Shown here piece by piece: positions 23,953 to 32,716 of a stretch of 64,000 nucleotides of DNA. Within the stretch, counting starts at the first letter, position 1. Every line of letters begins with the position of its first letter. The notes under the pieces are model-generated. The model had not been told where the DNA came from. It worked only from the letters and a program-made list of their open reading frames with translations, and searched no databases. The stretch is from Alphaproteobacteria bacterium (GTDB taxonomy: Bacteria > Pseudomonadota > Alphaproteobacteria > Rhizobiales > GCA-2746425). Where the stretch lies: assembly GCA_024743215.1 (NCBI GenBank), contig JANSWZ010000002.1:1-64000 (forward strand). The letters run 5' to 3'. Made by a program: the position numbers and the translations under genes.

Positions 23953-25629
23953 TTATTGCGTTTCGGCATTAACCTGTTGGAGAACGCGGGGTAGCATGTC
24001 AGGCAGGTCTTCGGCAATAAGGCCGGGGCCGAACATCCTGGCGCATTCGACATGCAGCCACGCTCCGGCCCTTGCGGCCTCGAACGGATCAAAACCGCGT
24101 GCCATCAGGCCTGTAATGAACCCGGCCAGAACGTCGCCTGCACCTGCTGTTGCAAGCCAGGGAACCTGTCTCTGGCCCAGCGCTGCAGAGAGTTCTGTGC
24201 GGCCATCGGGCGCCGCGATGATGGTCACGGCCCCTTTCAGCAGAACACAGCAGCCAGCCATCTTTGCGGCTTGGCGGGCTGTCTCAATTCCAGACGCTCC
24301 AACCCCGTTTTTGGCGGTTCCGACGGCCTCATCTGCCCTAATAATATCTGGAAAAAGGCGGGCAAACTCTCCACTATGCGGGGTCAAAACTACATTTTGA
24401 TGCAGGCGGGCAAACAGGCTTGGCGGATCCTCTTCAAAGCTGGTCAGGGCATCTGCATCCAGCACAATCGGGCGTTGGCTTTTGAGCGCGGCACAGACCA
24501 ATGATCGGGTGTTTTGGCCACGCCCCATGCCCGGCCCCAGGCAAAGGGTGTTTTTTCTGGTGTCCTTGAGAAGGACGTCCAGCTCTGCCACCGTTGCAAT
24601 CGGTGTCAGCATGACTGCATTCAGTTGCGCGGCGTTTTCAATCAGTGCGGCGGGTGGACAGGTCAGAGTGACAGCGCCTGCGCCGACGCGTAATGCCGCC
24701 CTTGCAGCCAACCGCCCTGCCCCGCCATGGCCACTAGCGCCTGCAAATACCACCGCATGTCCATGCTGATATTTATGAGCCAGATTGAGCTCTTTCAGCC
24801 CGGCGGGAATTCCGCCGGTGTATATGGGATGATCCAGGTCAGCGCCATCAGATTTGCCACCGCTGGATGGTTCAAACGCCTCGATACCAAGATCGACAAT
24901 CGAAAGAACAGGGCCGGTTTTGTCTGCACTTGCCTCTTTGGCCATTGCATCAACCAAAAAGAGATGGCCGGGCTTCATGCGCTGGAAGGTGACAATACGG
25001 TCCGCTCTTGGCCAGGATAATAGGGCCCCGTTAGCTTCTGGTGGTATCTCGGCCTGTATGCTTTTGAGCATCTGACCGCTGTCGGCGCTCATCCCGGATG
25101 GCATATCCACAGCAATGATGGTTTTGGCGTGCTGTGCCACCATATCCAGTTTTGTAACAATTTCGGTGCCAAGGGGACGCGTCAGGCCGGTGCCGAACAA
25201 GGCATCGATCACAACGTCCTGACCAGAAATATCCGACGCGGTCAGCTCAGACAGAGGTTGGCTGCGATCAAGCTGTGCCCATAATCGTGCATTCTCTGCA
25301 GCGTCAGTGGGCAGCTTGTCGGGATTGCCATAGTGAAAGACGGTGACTTTCCACCCGAGCTTGTGCAAGCGCCGGGCAATGACATAACCATCACCGCCAT
25401 TGTTGCCAGGGCCGCACAACACTGCGGCGGAGTACTCTTTTCCCTGAAATTGCGGCTGGGATTGCAACAGGGCATCCACCACACCGCACCCGGCAGTTTC
25501 CATCATTGTTAGGCCGGTTACATGACCGGACGCGATTGCGCGCTGTTCGGTGTCACGCATCTGTTGTTCTGTCAGGAGCTTGTGTCGCGTCTGATCGAAA
25601 TTGACGCGCGTAATGGTGCCGCTGGTCAT
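23953..25629 (-). CDS. nnr: Bifunctional NAD(P)H-hydrate epimerase/dehydratase
   Basis: A 558-residue fusion that repairs damaged NAD(P)H. The N-terminal epimerase (YjeF-N, about residues 15-220) shows AVLCGPGNNGGDGYVIAR and DALFGTGL. The C-terminal ADP-dependent dehydratase (ribokinase-like, about 255-550) has LCLGPGMGRG, VLTPHSGEFARLF, LLKGAVTIIAAPDG and the catalytic TAGAGDVLAGFI segment. Length and domain order match the usual bifunctional enzyme. Twelve bases separate it from yacG, so the two may be co-transcribed. It stands between maf and yacG. Confidence 0.93.
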   Translation of the reverse strand: MTSGTITRVNFDQTRHKLLTEQQMRDTEQRAIASGHVTGLTMMETAGCGVVDALLQSQPQFQGKEYSAAVLCGPGNNGGDGYVIARRLHKLGWKVTVFHYGNPDKLPTDAAENARLWAQLDRSQPLSELTASDISGQDVVIDALFGTGLTRPLGTEIVTKLDMVAQHAKTIIAVDMPSGMSADSGQMLKSIQAEIPPEANGALLSWPRADRIVTFQRMKPGHLFLVDAMAKEASADKTGPVLSIVDLGIEAFEPSSGGKSDGADLDHPIYTGGIPAGLKELNLAHKYQHGHAVVFAGASGHGGAGRLAARAALRVGAGAVTLTCPPAALIENAAQLNAVMLTPIATVAELDVLLKDTRKNTLCLGPGMGRGQNTRSLVCAALKSQRPIVLDADALTSFEEDPPSLFARLHQNVVLTPHSGEFARLFPDIIRADEAVGTAKNGVGASGIETARQAAKMAGCCVLLKGAVTIIAAPDGRTELSAALGQRQVPWLATAGAGDVLAGFITGLMARGFDPFEAARAGAWLHVECARMFGPGLIAEDLPDMLPRVLQQVNAETQ

Positions 25630-25704
25630 ATCTGCCCGCTTTTGATGTGTATCATCGCGATCGCCCGGACCCGGTTAACAGTCGTATAATGCGGCTGGCC
25701 GTGA

Positions 25705-26388
25705 TTATTCGTGGTTCAACCAGTTCAGCACAACCGGGAAACCCTCGCCCTGCAGCAGGGAAACGGTCTCAAACAAGGGCAAGCCCACCACACTGGTGTA
25801 AGAGCCCTGAAGATTGGTCACAAAGGCTGCAGCCAGACCCTGAATGGCGTAGCCCCCAGCTTTGCCGCGCCACTCATCAGATGCCAGATAGGCGTCGATT
25901 TCGATGCGTGACAGCTTTTTGAAGCGGACTTTGGATTCAACCAACCGCTTGCGCAGTCCGCCTCTTGGCGTCACAAAGGCAACGCCTGTGTAAACCCGAT
26001 GGGCGCGGCCTGACAGACGTTCCAACGCCTCGACAGCTTCGTTCACTGTTTCGGTTTTGGGTAATATGCGTTGACCGACAGCAACAACTGTATCTGCGCC
26101 GAGAATAAAAGCATCATCATAGCGTTCTGTTTTTGGCGCAAGGTCCGCAAACTCGCTGTCCTTGGCGTCCATGGATTTAGCCATGGCCACAAGCATCTCG
26201 CGCGCTGTTTTTGCCTTTGCGGTGGCAAGACGGGCTGCCAATGCTCGCGGGCTTTCACGACGACGTGGTGTTTCGTCCAGGTCTACCGGCTGCAAACGAT
26301 CCGGCTGCAGCCCAACTTGTTGTAGCAGAGCAAGCCGCCTTGGTGACGATGATGCAAGAACCAATTTGGGAGTGGATTTGGCAGCCAT
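25705..26388 (-). CDS. maf: Maf-like nucleoside triphosphate pyrophosphatase
   Basis: A 227-residue Maf/HAM1-type house-cleaning enzyme. It starts [19 protein letters not shown] (the SSPRR phosphate-binding motif) and has [17 protein letters not shown] with the active Asp, then [28 protein letters not shown]. Known members hydrolyse modified pyrimidine nucleotides (for example dTTP, UTP, m5UTP). An insertion of about 20 residues ([20 protein letters not shown]) before the ADTV motif is longer than in many relatives. It follows infA, the common alphaproteobacterial order. Confidence 0.93.
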   Translation of the reverse strand: MAAKSTPKLVLASSSPRRLALLQQVGLQPDRLQPVDLDETPRRRESPRALAARLATAKAKTAREMLVAMAKSMDAKDSEFADLAPKTERYDDAFILGADTVVAVGQRILPKTETVNEAVEALERLSGRAHRVYTGVAFVTPRGGLRKRLVESKVRFKKLSRIEIDAYLASDEWRGKAGGYAIQGLAAAFVTNLQGSYTSVVGLPLFETVSLLQGEGFPVVLNWLNHE

Positions 26389-26434
26389 GTTTACAATTTA
26401 CCCGCAAGCAGCGACGCTGGAAGCGTCGTTCTGA

Positions 26435-26653
26435 TTACTTAAAGCGGTAGGTAATGCGCCCTTTTGTCAAATCGTAAGGCGTCATTTCCACAAGAATTTT
26501 GTCGCCAGCCAGAACCCGGATACGGTTTTTACGCATGCGGCCCGCTGTATGGGCAATGATTTCATGGTCGTTTTCCAGCTTCACACGAAACATCGCGTTT
26601 GGCAGCAACTCGGTGACCACACCGGGAAACTCAAGGATTTCTTCCTTAGCCAT
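26435..26653 (-). CDS. infA: Translation initiation factor IF-1
   Basis: A 72-residue OB-fold protein beginning [27 protein letters not shown] and ending [13 protein letters not shown], standard IF-1. It binds the 30S A site during initiation. Length is exactly usual. It heads the infA-maf-nnr-yacG set; 46 bases separate it from maf. The bases between 26654 and 26910 hold no gene and should carry its promoter. Confidence 0.97.
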   Translation of the reverse strand: MAKEEILEFPGVVTELLPNAMFRVKLENDHEIIAHTAGRMRKNRIRVLAGDKILVEMTPYDLTKGRITYRFK

Positions 26654-26910
26654 AGGATTCCTTATCTACAGTATTTTACAGACCTGAACTGGATTTACCG
26701 TTCAGACATATCGTTAAGATGCCCGCGCCAGCCTGTTAAGCCGACTTTTCGCATCACATTGGATGGTCTGTTACCAGATCATCAGCCAAAGGTCACCATT
26801 AAGTGCGGGAATTCTGACAATTCGTAGGAAATTCAATCTTTGAGACCCGGTGTTTCCCAAGATTGGTGCGTCATCTGGTCAGACAGAGAGCAGGAAATTT
26901 TGCTGGAAAC

Positions 26911-26950
26911 CAAAAAAATACGACACCATGCGATATGCATGATGCCGTAT
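26911..26950 (-). terminator. Intrinsic terminator downstream of the GGNDR-repeat gene
   Basis: On the minus strand, arms of 14 bases (26937-26950 and 26918-26931, 12 of 14 pairs) enclose a five-base loop, followed by a run of seven T residues (complement of 26912-26918). It lies 78 bases past the stop of the repeat protein gene and upstream of infA, insulating the housekeeping operon. Confidence 0.8.
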
Positions 26951-27027
26951 CAATTTTGCGATTTATCCAGGTGTTCCAGAGTTCAGGGCATCAGATCATT
27001 CTGATTGCCTGAATTCCAGTTGCAGCG

Positions 27028-27810
27028 CTAGTTGCTGCCGCCGCCCTGGCCACCACGGTCGTTACCGCCACGGTCATTGCCGCCACGGTCGTTTCCACCG
27101 CGGTCATTGCCGCCACGGTCGTTTCCACCGCGGTCATTGCCACCACGGTCATTGCCGCCACGGTCATTGCCGCCACGGTCGTTTCCACCACGGTCATTGC
27201 CGCCACGGTCGTTTCCACCACGGTCATTGCCGCCACGGTCGTTTCCACCACGGTCATTGCCGCCACGGTCGTTTCCACCACGGTCGTTTCCGCCTTTGCG
27301 GTCATCACCCTTGCGGCCTTTACGACCTTTACGGTCTTTACGGTCTTTACGGCCTTTGGTGATTTTATTGAGTTTTTTCTTTTTACTTTTCAGGTTTTTA
27401 GAAACTTTCTTTTGTTTCTTTTTCAGGTTTTTGATCTTCTTACCTGGAACGTCATCTTTTTTCTTAAGTTTTCTGATTTTCTTTTTAATTTGCTTTTTCT
27501 TCTTCTGAAGCACGTGAATTTTTTTCTTGAGCTTCTTCACTTTGTGATGCTTGTGCTTGCGAGGCTTCATCTTTTCAAGCTTGCTGCTCGGTTCTGTAGT
27601 AGCTGCGACAACCGCGCGCTCTTCTGCATTGGATTCAACCAGGAAGGCTGATCCTGAGCAGTTATATTCTACACGAATGTGCTGAGGAAGCTGATTGCAA
27701 ACTTCCTGGCTTGGTCCTTGCTGAGCTTGAGCCGGGGTTACTGTCATGGCGGCTGCCATGACAGCACCGGCGATCAAACCTGAGGATACTCCCCAAATAT
27801 ACTTAATCAT
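27028..27810 (-). CDS. Secreted Lys-rich protein with sixteen GGNDR repeats
   Basis: A 260-residue extracytoplasmic protein, no recognised family. The signal peptide covers about residues 1-29, with cleavage probably after AQA. A short domain with two cysteines (EVCNQ and YNCSG) follows. Residues 77-165 are extremely lysine-rich (KKLKKKIHVLQKKKKQIKKK), probably a long basic helix. Residues 173-252 are sixteen exact GGNDR repeats, then GGQGGGSN. GGAGAAA precedes the ATG. The mixed basic rod and disordered repeat suggests binding to an anionic polymer or surface, but this is speculation. It has its own terminator. Confidence 0.75.
   Translation of the reverse strand: MIKYIWGVSSGLIAGAVMAAAMTVTPAQAQQGPSQEVCNQLPQHIRVEYNCSGSAFLVESNAEERAVVAATTEPSSKLEKMKPRKHKHHKVKKLKKKIHVLQKKKKQIKKKIRKLKKKDDVPGKKIKNLKKKQKKVSKNLKSKKKKLNKITKGRKDRKDRKGRKGRKGDDRKGGNDRGGNDRGGNDRGGNDRGGNDRGGNDRGGNDRGGNDRGGNDRGGNDRGGNDRGGNDRGGNDRGGNDRGGNDRGGNDRGGQGGGSN
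27055..27294 (-). repeat. Tandem 15-base repeat array, 16 copies, encoding GGNDR
   Basis: Sixteen in-frame 15-base units differ only at a few synonymous positions (for example the GGN and AAY codons), so the repeat is maintained both in DNA and protein. Such arrays change length easily by slippage; copy number may vary between strains. Confidence 0.9.
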
Positions 27811-28600
27811 GATATTTCTCCGATTTACGCAATACTTTTAATCGGAAGCACTTTATTTTCTTGAGAATGATTTTTGGAAAATGCCTTCCGCAACTCCAAT
27901 TTAAATACTTATTACTTGTTGTTTTCAACAGAAATTTAACAACTTCTTAATTATATCGAACTTATAATTAATTGTTATTGTTAATTTATTTGCTTAATTA
28001 GTTAATTTTCTTACTTTAAACCACACAACATAAAAAGCCCGCTGCTAAGCAACGCGGCTCGATTTTCATCAATGATTTGTGGAGTAGTGCCTGGTTCTTC
28101 GTTTCACTTGGGAGAAACGAAATCGCTCTCGGCACCCTTCAAGAGGCAAGCAGTTGGGCAAGCCTCAAAATGGAAGCAGCTCTCGGGGCGAACGATTGCA
28201 ACCTTCATTAAAAATGCAAGAAACTTGCCCAACCGATGCCACCATGGGCGAATGGTGGCAACTTTATTTCTTCAATTCTGAAATAGTACCTCAGAAAAAA
28301 ACTGCATCTTTTAATATATAAGCCCTTGTTGGCATATTTATTAAATTCTCTTTCGCCCTTAATTCCTATGTCTACACTTATCTTCTATTCCTGATTTGTA
28401 ATCAACAGCTTCATATACTCATAATAAAAAATTAACACTAACATGGAGATTTTTATTAAAATTTTATACATCGAAAATGTTCGGAAAAGCCATTGGCCGA
28501 CGTTCGTTTTCTCTGTATAGCGCCACAAGACACACTGTTCATGACACTTCCCGAAAAATTTGTGTCAAACTAAATCTGTGAACAATCCAGGAGCACTGTT
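27811..28600. other. AT-rich intergenic region, no protein gene supported
   Basis: About 790 bases separate the divergent repeat-protein and pirin genes. The parts next to the repeat gene (27830-28020) and before pirin (28290-28500) are strongly AT-rich. The middle (28030-28260) is GC-richer and highly structured, with a T-run terminator on the minus strand; see the candidate small RNA. A hairpin with arms GCCACCAT/ATGGTGGC lies at 28238-28259. No reading frame here has a convincing start or composition. Confidence 0.7.
28033..28235 (-). ncRNA. Candidate structured small RNA with intrinsic terminator
   Basis: Read on the minus strand, a GTGCC/GGCAC outer helix (28120-28124 with 28090-28094) encloses a perfect TTCGTTTC/GAAACGAA hairpin (28113-28120 region with 28097-28104) whose loop holds CTCCC. 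Upstream is a GAGGC/GCCTC hairpin near 28142-28168. It ends in a GC-rich stem-loop around GCCGCG...GCGGGC followed by TTTTT at 28033-28037. No minus-strand gene lies nearby that this terminator could serve, so an RNA gene is suspected. The 5' end is a guess, and no named family was recognised. Confidence 0.4.
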
Positions 28601-29512
28601 ATGTCTGTCCGCCCGGTCAACCAAATTCTGCAAGCCCAACCCACAATGGAAGGGGCTGGCGTTAAGCTACATCGTGCATTTGGATTTGGTGATCCGAATT
28701 TGGCTGATCCGTTTCTGCTGTTTGACGATTTTCGAAATGACCGCCCGCAAGATTTTGAACGCGGGTTCCCTTGGCATCCACATCGGGGCATTGAGACAAT
28801 CACCTATGTGCTTTCAGGCTCAGTGGAACATGCTGACAGTCTCGGCAATACAGGCGCTCTGGGTGCCGGTGATGTCCAGTGGATGACAGCAGGCAGTGGC
28901 ATCCTGCATCAGGAAATGCCGGAAGGTGACATAAAGGGGCAAATGCATGGCTTTCAGCTTTGGGCGAATTTACCCCGTGATCTGAAGATGACTGACCCGC
29001 GCTATCAGGATGTGAGTGCCAGCGAAATTCCACTTTTGCAGGAAGATGATGGCACAGAAGTCAAAATCATCTGCGGCGAGTTCTGGGATCGCAAAGGCCC
29101 GGTTGATGGTATTGCCGCCGATCCGCGCTATCTGGATGTTTTTGTACCCGCCGGGAAAAAACGCACCCTGCCCGTCAGCACCTATCAAAAGGCATTTGCC
29201 TATATTTTTGAAGGCTCGGGCACCTTTCGCGATGCCTCAAAGCCCATTGGGGTTTTGACCGAGAAAGAAGCCAATGGAGAAGAACTGCTGATCCGGGACC
29301 AGAGCGGCAACCGATCTTTGGTGCTGTTTGGTACAGGTGATGAAATCACAGTCCAGGCAGGTGATGAGGGCATCCGCTTCCTGCTGGTGTCGGGGACACC
29401 CATTCAGGAGCCGGTTGCCTGGCACGGCCCAATCGTCATGAACACACGCCAGGAACTGCAACAGGCCATCAGTGAATTGAACGCGGGAACCTTTATCAAG
29501 AAGTCCGCATGA
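28601..29512 (+). CDS. Pirin family protein
   Basis: A 303-residue bicupin. The N-terminal cupin has the metal-binding set FPWHPHRGIETITYVLSGSVEH and the later MTAGSGILHQEMPEG. The C-terminal cupin (about 170-290) is less conserved. Some pirins act as quercetin dioxygenases or redox sensors; the role here is unknown. AGGAG precedes the ATG. It stands alone, convergent with the amidohydrolase gene. Confidence 0.9.
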   Translation: MSVRPVNQILQAQPTMEGAGVKLHRAFGFGDPNLADPFLLFDDFRNDRPQDFERGFPWHPHRGIETITYVLSGSVEHADSLGNTGALGAGDVQWMTAGSGILHQEMPEGDIKGQMHGFQLWANLPRDLKMTDPRYQDVSASEIPLLQEDDGTEVKIICGEFWDRKGPVDGIAADPRYLDVFVPAGKKRTLPVSTYQKAFAYIFEGSGTFRDASKPIGVLTEKEANGEELLIRDQSGNRSLVLFGTGDEITVQAGDEGIRFLLVSGTPIQEPVAWHGPIVMNTRQELQQAISELNAGTFIKKSA

Positions 29513-29528
29513 TGTCCTGTTTGCAAGC

Positions 29529-30503
29529 CTAGAGGCGCAGCAATGTCTTGGCGTTCTGGTAACACACCATGGTGCGCTCCTCATCGGACAGGCGTGCGCT
29601 GTCTATCCACGCGCCAGCCTCATCTATCTTCTCAAATGGATAGTCGACCGAAAACATCACACGCTCAGGGCCCATGGCGTCCATGGCACAACGCAGCGGC
29701 TCATCTGAACAGACACCCGCAGTGGTCGCGTAAATATTGCGCTTGAAATAGTCAGAGGGCTTCATGTCCAGGGTCATGTCACCACGATTGCTGATCACCC
29801 AACGGCTGTCAAAACGCCAAAGCTGGTAAGGCAGGGTTTCGCCCATATGACCCAAAATCAGTTTGGCTTTCGGATAGCGGTCAAACACGCCGCTGAACAA
29901 AATCCGCAATGCGTGGTTTCCGGTTTCCACCGTCCATGACCAAACCGGGCCAAACAGCTCAGGATGATTATTGTACATGTAGGGGACATCTGCCGGATTG
30001 TTGGGGTGGATGTAAATCGGGACATCAAGATCAGATGCCCGTTCCCAGACAACTGAAAAGCGATCATCATCCAGATAGGCCCCGTTGGTCTGGCCATTGA
30101 TCATGGCGCCGCAAAAGCCAAGCTGCTTGACGCAGCGTTCCAACTCATCTGCTGCAGCAAGCGGGTCCTGAAGGGCCAGATGGGCGAAACCTGCATAGCG
30201 GTCTGGTTGGGTGCTGATCTGTTCTGCCAGATACTCGTTACAGATCTTTGCCATTTTCACTGCGGTGGCAGTGTTCGTTTCAGCCTGAACACCTGGGCCT
30301 GCCAGCGACAGAACAGCTTTTTCAATGTTGTTTCGCGCCATGCCGGAGAGTCGCAATTCACCAAAGTCCTCCAGTGTACTCCTCACCTTACCGAACAAGC
30401 CCGGGCTGATATTGATCGCCGTCTTGGACCAATAGTCGACAAATTCCGGCATCATGAAATGCTCTTCCAGAGCTATCTTACGGTGTCCCGGTGACTGGTC
30501 CAT
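29529..30503 (-). CDS. Amidohydrolase, gamma-resorcylate/dihydroxybenzoate decarboxylase-like
   Basis: A 324-residue ACMSD-family TIM barrel. Metal or active residues: EEHF near residue 13-16, YIHPNNP (His near 164), LILGHMGE (His near 218) and FSVDYPFE (Asp near 287). The HPNNPADVPYMYNNHPELFGPVWSWTVETGNHALR stretch resembles 2,6-dihydroxybenzoate decarboxylases, which remove CO2 from dihydroxybenzoic acids reversibly without cofactor. Substrate is not proven. It is the last gene of a leftward operon with an M24-fold protein, a 2-hydroxyacid dehydrogenase and a TRAP transporter, suggesting the transporter brings in its substrate. Confidence 0.8.
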   Translation of the reverse strand: MDQSPGHRKIALEEHFMMPEFVDYWSKTAINISPGLFGKVRSTLEDFGELRLSGMARNNIEKAVLSLAGPGVQAETNTATAVKMAKICNEYLAEQISTQPDRYAGFAHLALQDPLAAADELERCVKQLGFCGAMINGQTNGAYLDDDRFSVVWERASDLDVPIYIHPNNPADVPYMYNNHPELFGPVWSWTVETGNHALRILFSGVFDRYPKAKLILGHMGETLPYQLWRFDSRWVISNRGDMTLDMKPSDYFKRNIYATTAGVCSDEPLRCAMDAMGPERVMFSVDYPFEKIDEAGAWIDSARLSDEERTMVCYQNAKTLLRL

Positions 30504-30548
30504 TTGGGCGTCCTTTGTAAAATCTGTAGCTTTTGTCGGGCGTACCGA

Positions 30549-31727
30549 TCAGAGCTCGAAAATCTTCTTGTCAGTTTTATGCAGACATGCGCCCACACCA
30601 CCTTCTTCGATCATGTAATTATCACAGATCACGGCGAAGACTTCGCCATCATCAAATCCGGGATGAACTGCAAAGCACATATTGGCAGCCAATGGCATGG
30701 TTTCATCCTTCCGGATCATGGGGCGTTCCACCATATCAACACCCTGACCATGCGCGTAAAGACGTGTCTCGGGTGGCAGATCATGATCGATCATCCACGC
30801 ATCATGCGCCGCTGCAATTTCAGCTGGGCTGGCACCGGGTTTCATCAGGGAAAGCGTGTAGTCCTGCGCCTTCTTCATCTGTTCAAATGATAGCAGCAGA
30901 TGGTCACTTGGCGTGCCAAGCACCATGGTGCGGGCGATTTCAAGATAAACGCCGCCCGGCCCATTAATCTCAATCAGCAGCGAGAAATGATCGCCTTTTT
31001 CAATTGTACGGGCCTGAAGCGGCCGGCTTGCAAACCGCGATGAACGCCCCAGTGGTGAGGAAGTGCCAAGGAAAATTCCCTGATCACTGCCAAGCCTGTG
31101 GGCCACGGCCTGTGCATGATTGGCAACATCAATGTCCTGCACGCCTGGACGCAGGAAATCGCACACTTCGGCAAATACCTTGTCCTGCAGATCTGCAGTC
31201 TGGATGATGAGTTCGATTTCTTCCGGGCTTTTGATGGCTTTGATCGTATCAACCAGATCCGTCGCGTCGACCTGCTGCGGTCCGTCCGACATTTTCTGCA
31301 CCGCATCCACCAATGAATAAGGCAGTGTGTCGGGTGTCAGCCATCCGATTTTTGCCGGTTTGGTAGTCTGGAATTCCTTCACCAGCATTTCAGCATCGTA
31401 TCTGTTGGTGTAACCGATGGAGGTAAAGGACGGCGTATGGATCATACGGCCAACGCCACGGTGGATTTCATCCGTGCCACCAAGGTCCCGCACAGTATCA
31501 AACGGCCCCATTTCGATAATGCTCATCGGCTGATCACGGTAGAAGACAAGAGTTCTGGGATAGCCATTGCCCGCCGGAATGTCGCTGAACCAGCGCACAT
31601 AACCACCAACCCAATCGCTGGTGTTCTGCATAACCAAAGCATCAATACCATCTGCCTCCATAGCCGTGGCAACAGCCTTCCAGCGGCGCTGCAGTTCTGC
31701 ATCGGTAATGGGAGAGCGCATTTTCAT
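30549..31727 (-). CDS. M24-fold (creatinase/prolidase-like) protein with altered metal site
   Basis: A 392-residue pita-bread protein: a creatinase-type N-domain (about 1-150) and an M24 catalytic domain. The usual five metal ligands (D, D, H, E, E) read here as E in LLIEINGPG, E in YLEIARTM, H in YAHGQG, H in FAVHPGF and E in MIEEGG. Three are changed, so ordinary dinuclear metallopeptidase activity is unlikely. Creatinase and ectoine hydrolase are metal-free relatives that cleave C-N bonds. The ATG at 31727 is chosen for its AAGGA site. It lies in the aromatic-acid operon. Confidence 0.75.
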   Translation of the reverse strand: MKMRSPITDAELQRRWKAVATAMEADGIDALVMQNTSDWVGGYVRWFSDIPAGNGYPRTLVFYRDQPMSIIEMGPFDTVRDLGGTDEIHRGVGRMIHTPSFTSIGYTNRYDAEMLVKEFQTTKPAKIGWLTPDTLPYSLVDAVQKMSDGPQQVDATDLVDTIKAIKSPEEIELIIQTADLQDKVFAEVCDFLRPGVQDIDVANHAQAVAHRLGSDQGIFLGTSSPLGRSSRFASRPLQARTIEKGDHFSLLIEINGPGGVYLEIARTMVLGTPSDHLLLSFEQMKKAQDYTLSLMKPGASPAEIAAAHDAWMIDHDLPPETRLYAHGQGVDMVERPMIRKDETMPLAANMCFAVHPGFDDGEVFAVICDNYMIEEGGVGACLHKTDKKIFEL

Positions 31728-31758
31728 GGGAGAGATCCTTACAGATTTTTCAAAAAGT

Positions 31759-32706
31759 TCAGCGGTCAAATTTTCCGGTCAAACCATCAACACCGGAACG
31801 GGCATATGAGTTGAGATTTTCAGCGACAAGCGGCAAAGCCTGTTGATGATAAATATCTGCCATTCCGCCGATATGGGGCGTGACAATGATTTTGGGATGA
31901 TGCCAAAGCGGGCTGTCTTTCGGCAGTGGCTCAGTTGCAAACACATCCATGCCGGCTCCGGCAATGCGGCCCGCGTCCAGGGCGTCAACCAAAGCCTTTT
32001 CATCGACGCAGCCGCCACGAGAAATATTGATCAAGAAGGCTGATGGCTTCATGACGCTGAATGTTTCGGCGTTGACGATGTTATGTGTTTCTTCAGAGTA
32101 AGGCACAATAACAATGAGGAAATCCGCGTCACTGGCAGCGCTTTCAATGTCAGATCGCTTGTAAATCCGGTCGAAACCTTCAAGTTCCGTGCGTCCATTG
32201 GAAACGCCGGTCACACGCATATCCATCGCCAGACAACGCTTTGCCAGTGTTTCTGCAATGGCACCCAAGCCAACAAGACAGGCGGTTTTTCCAGCCAGCA
32301 GTGGCTGCGGCCATCTTTGCCAGGATGCTGATTTCTGATTTTTCAGCATCGTTGGAAAATCGCGTGCCAGCGACAGCATCAACAGCAACGTCAGTTCCGA
32401 CATCTGGGGACCGTGGAAGCCATTGCAATTCGTGACCACCACTTCCTTGGGCAGCGCGTCCATAGCCAAAAGATTATCAACACCTGTCGTCAGCGCCTGA
32501 ACCCATTCCAGTTTGGGCATGGCGGCAATCAAACCCGGTTTGATGTAGGGCGCAAGGCCGACCAGTATGTCAGCATCTGCAGCGCGTGACACAGCCTCTT
32601 CGTGCGTGGAAGCTGCAACAAACTGATAATTCTGACACAAGCCGCCAAGTTCGCGGGCGTACCAGTCCGCCTTTTGATCGAAAATAAGGGCTGTTTTTGT
32701 GTGCAT
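31759..32706 (-). CDS. D-2-hydroxyacid dehydrogenase
   Basis: A 315-residue NAD(P)-dependent dehydrogenase of the D-isomer family. The NAD site is CLVGLGAIAETLAKR (about 148-162). Catalytic Arg is in INISRGGCVDE, Glu in FATEPLP and His in TPHIGG. It interconverts a 2-oxoacid and a 2-hydroxyacid; the exact substrate cannot be read from the sequence. It starts ten bases after the TRAP large permease stop, so it is in the same operon, probably acting on the imported acid or a breakdown product. Confidence 0.88.
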   Translation of the reverse strand: MHTKTALIFDQKADWYARELGGLCQNYQFVAASTHEEAVSRAADADILVGLAPYIKPGLIAAMPKLEWVQALTTGVDNLLAMDALPKEVVVTNCNGFHGPQMSELTLLLMLSLARDFPTMLKNQKSASWQRWPQPLLAGKTACLVGLGAIAETLAKRCLAMDMRVTGVSNGRTELEGFDRIYKRSDIESAASDADFLIVIVPYSEETHNIVNAETFSVMKPSAFLINISRGGCVDEKALVDALDAGRIAGAGMDVFATEPLPKDSPLWHHPKIIVTPHIGGMADIYHQQALPLVAENLNSYARSGVDGLTGKFDR

Positions 32707-32716
32707 CGGGTCCTTC

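Noticed and set aside
27032-27508. Plus-strand frame of Pro/Arg/Ser repeats
   Set aside because: Shadow of the GGNDR repeat gene on the opposite strand, which has a signal peptide, ribosome-binding site and terminator.
28238-28259. GCCACCAT/ATGGTGGC hairpin as a terminator
   Set aside because: No T-run follows on either strand and no gene ends just before it.
28072-28281. 69-codon plus-strand frame in the intergenic region
   Set aside because: Covers the hairpins of the candidate RNA, has no start signal and no protein-like pattern.
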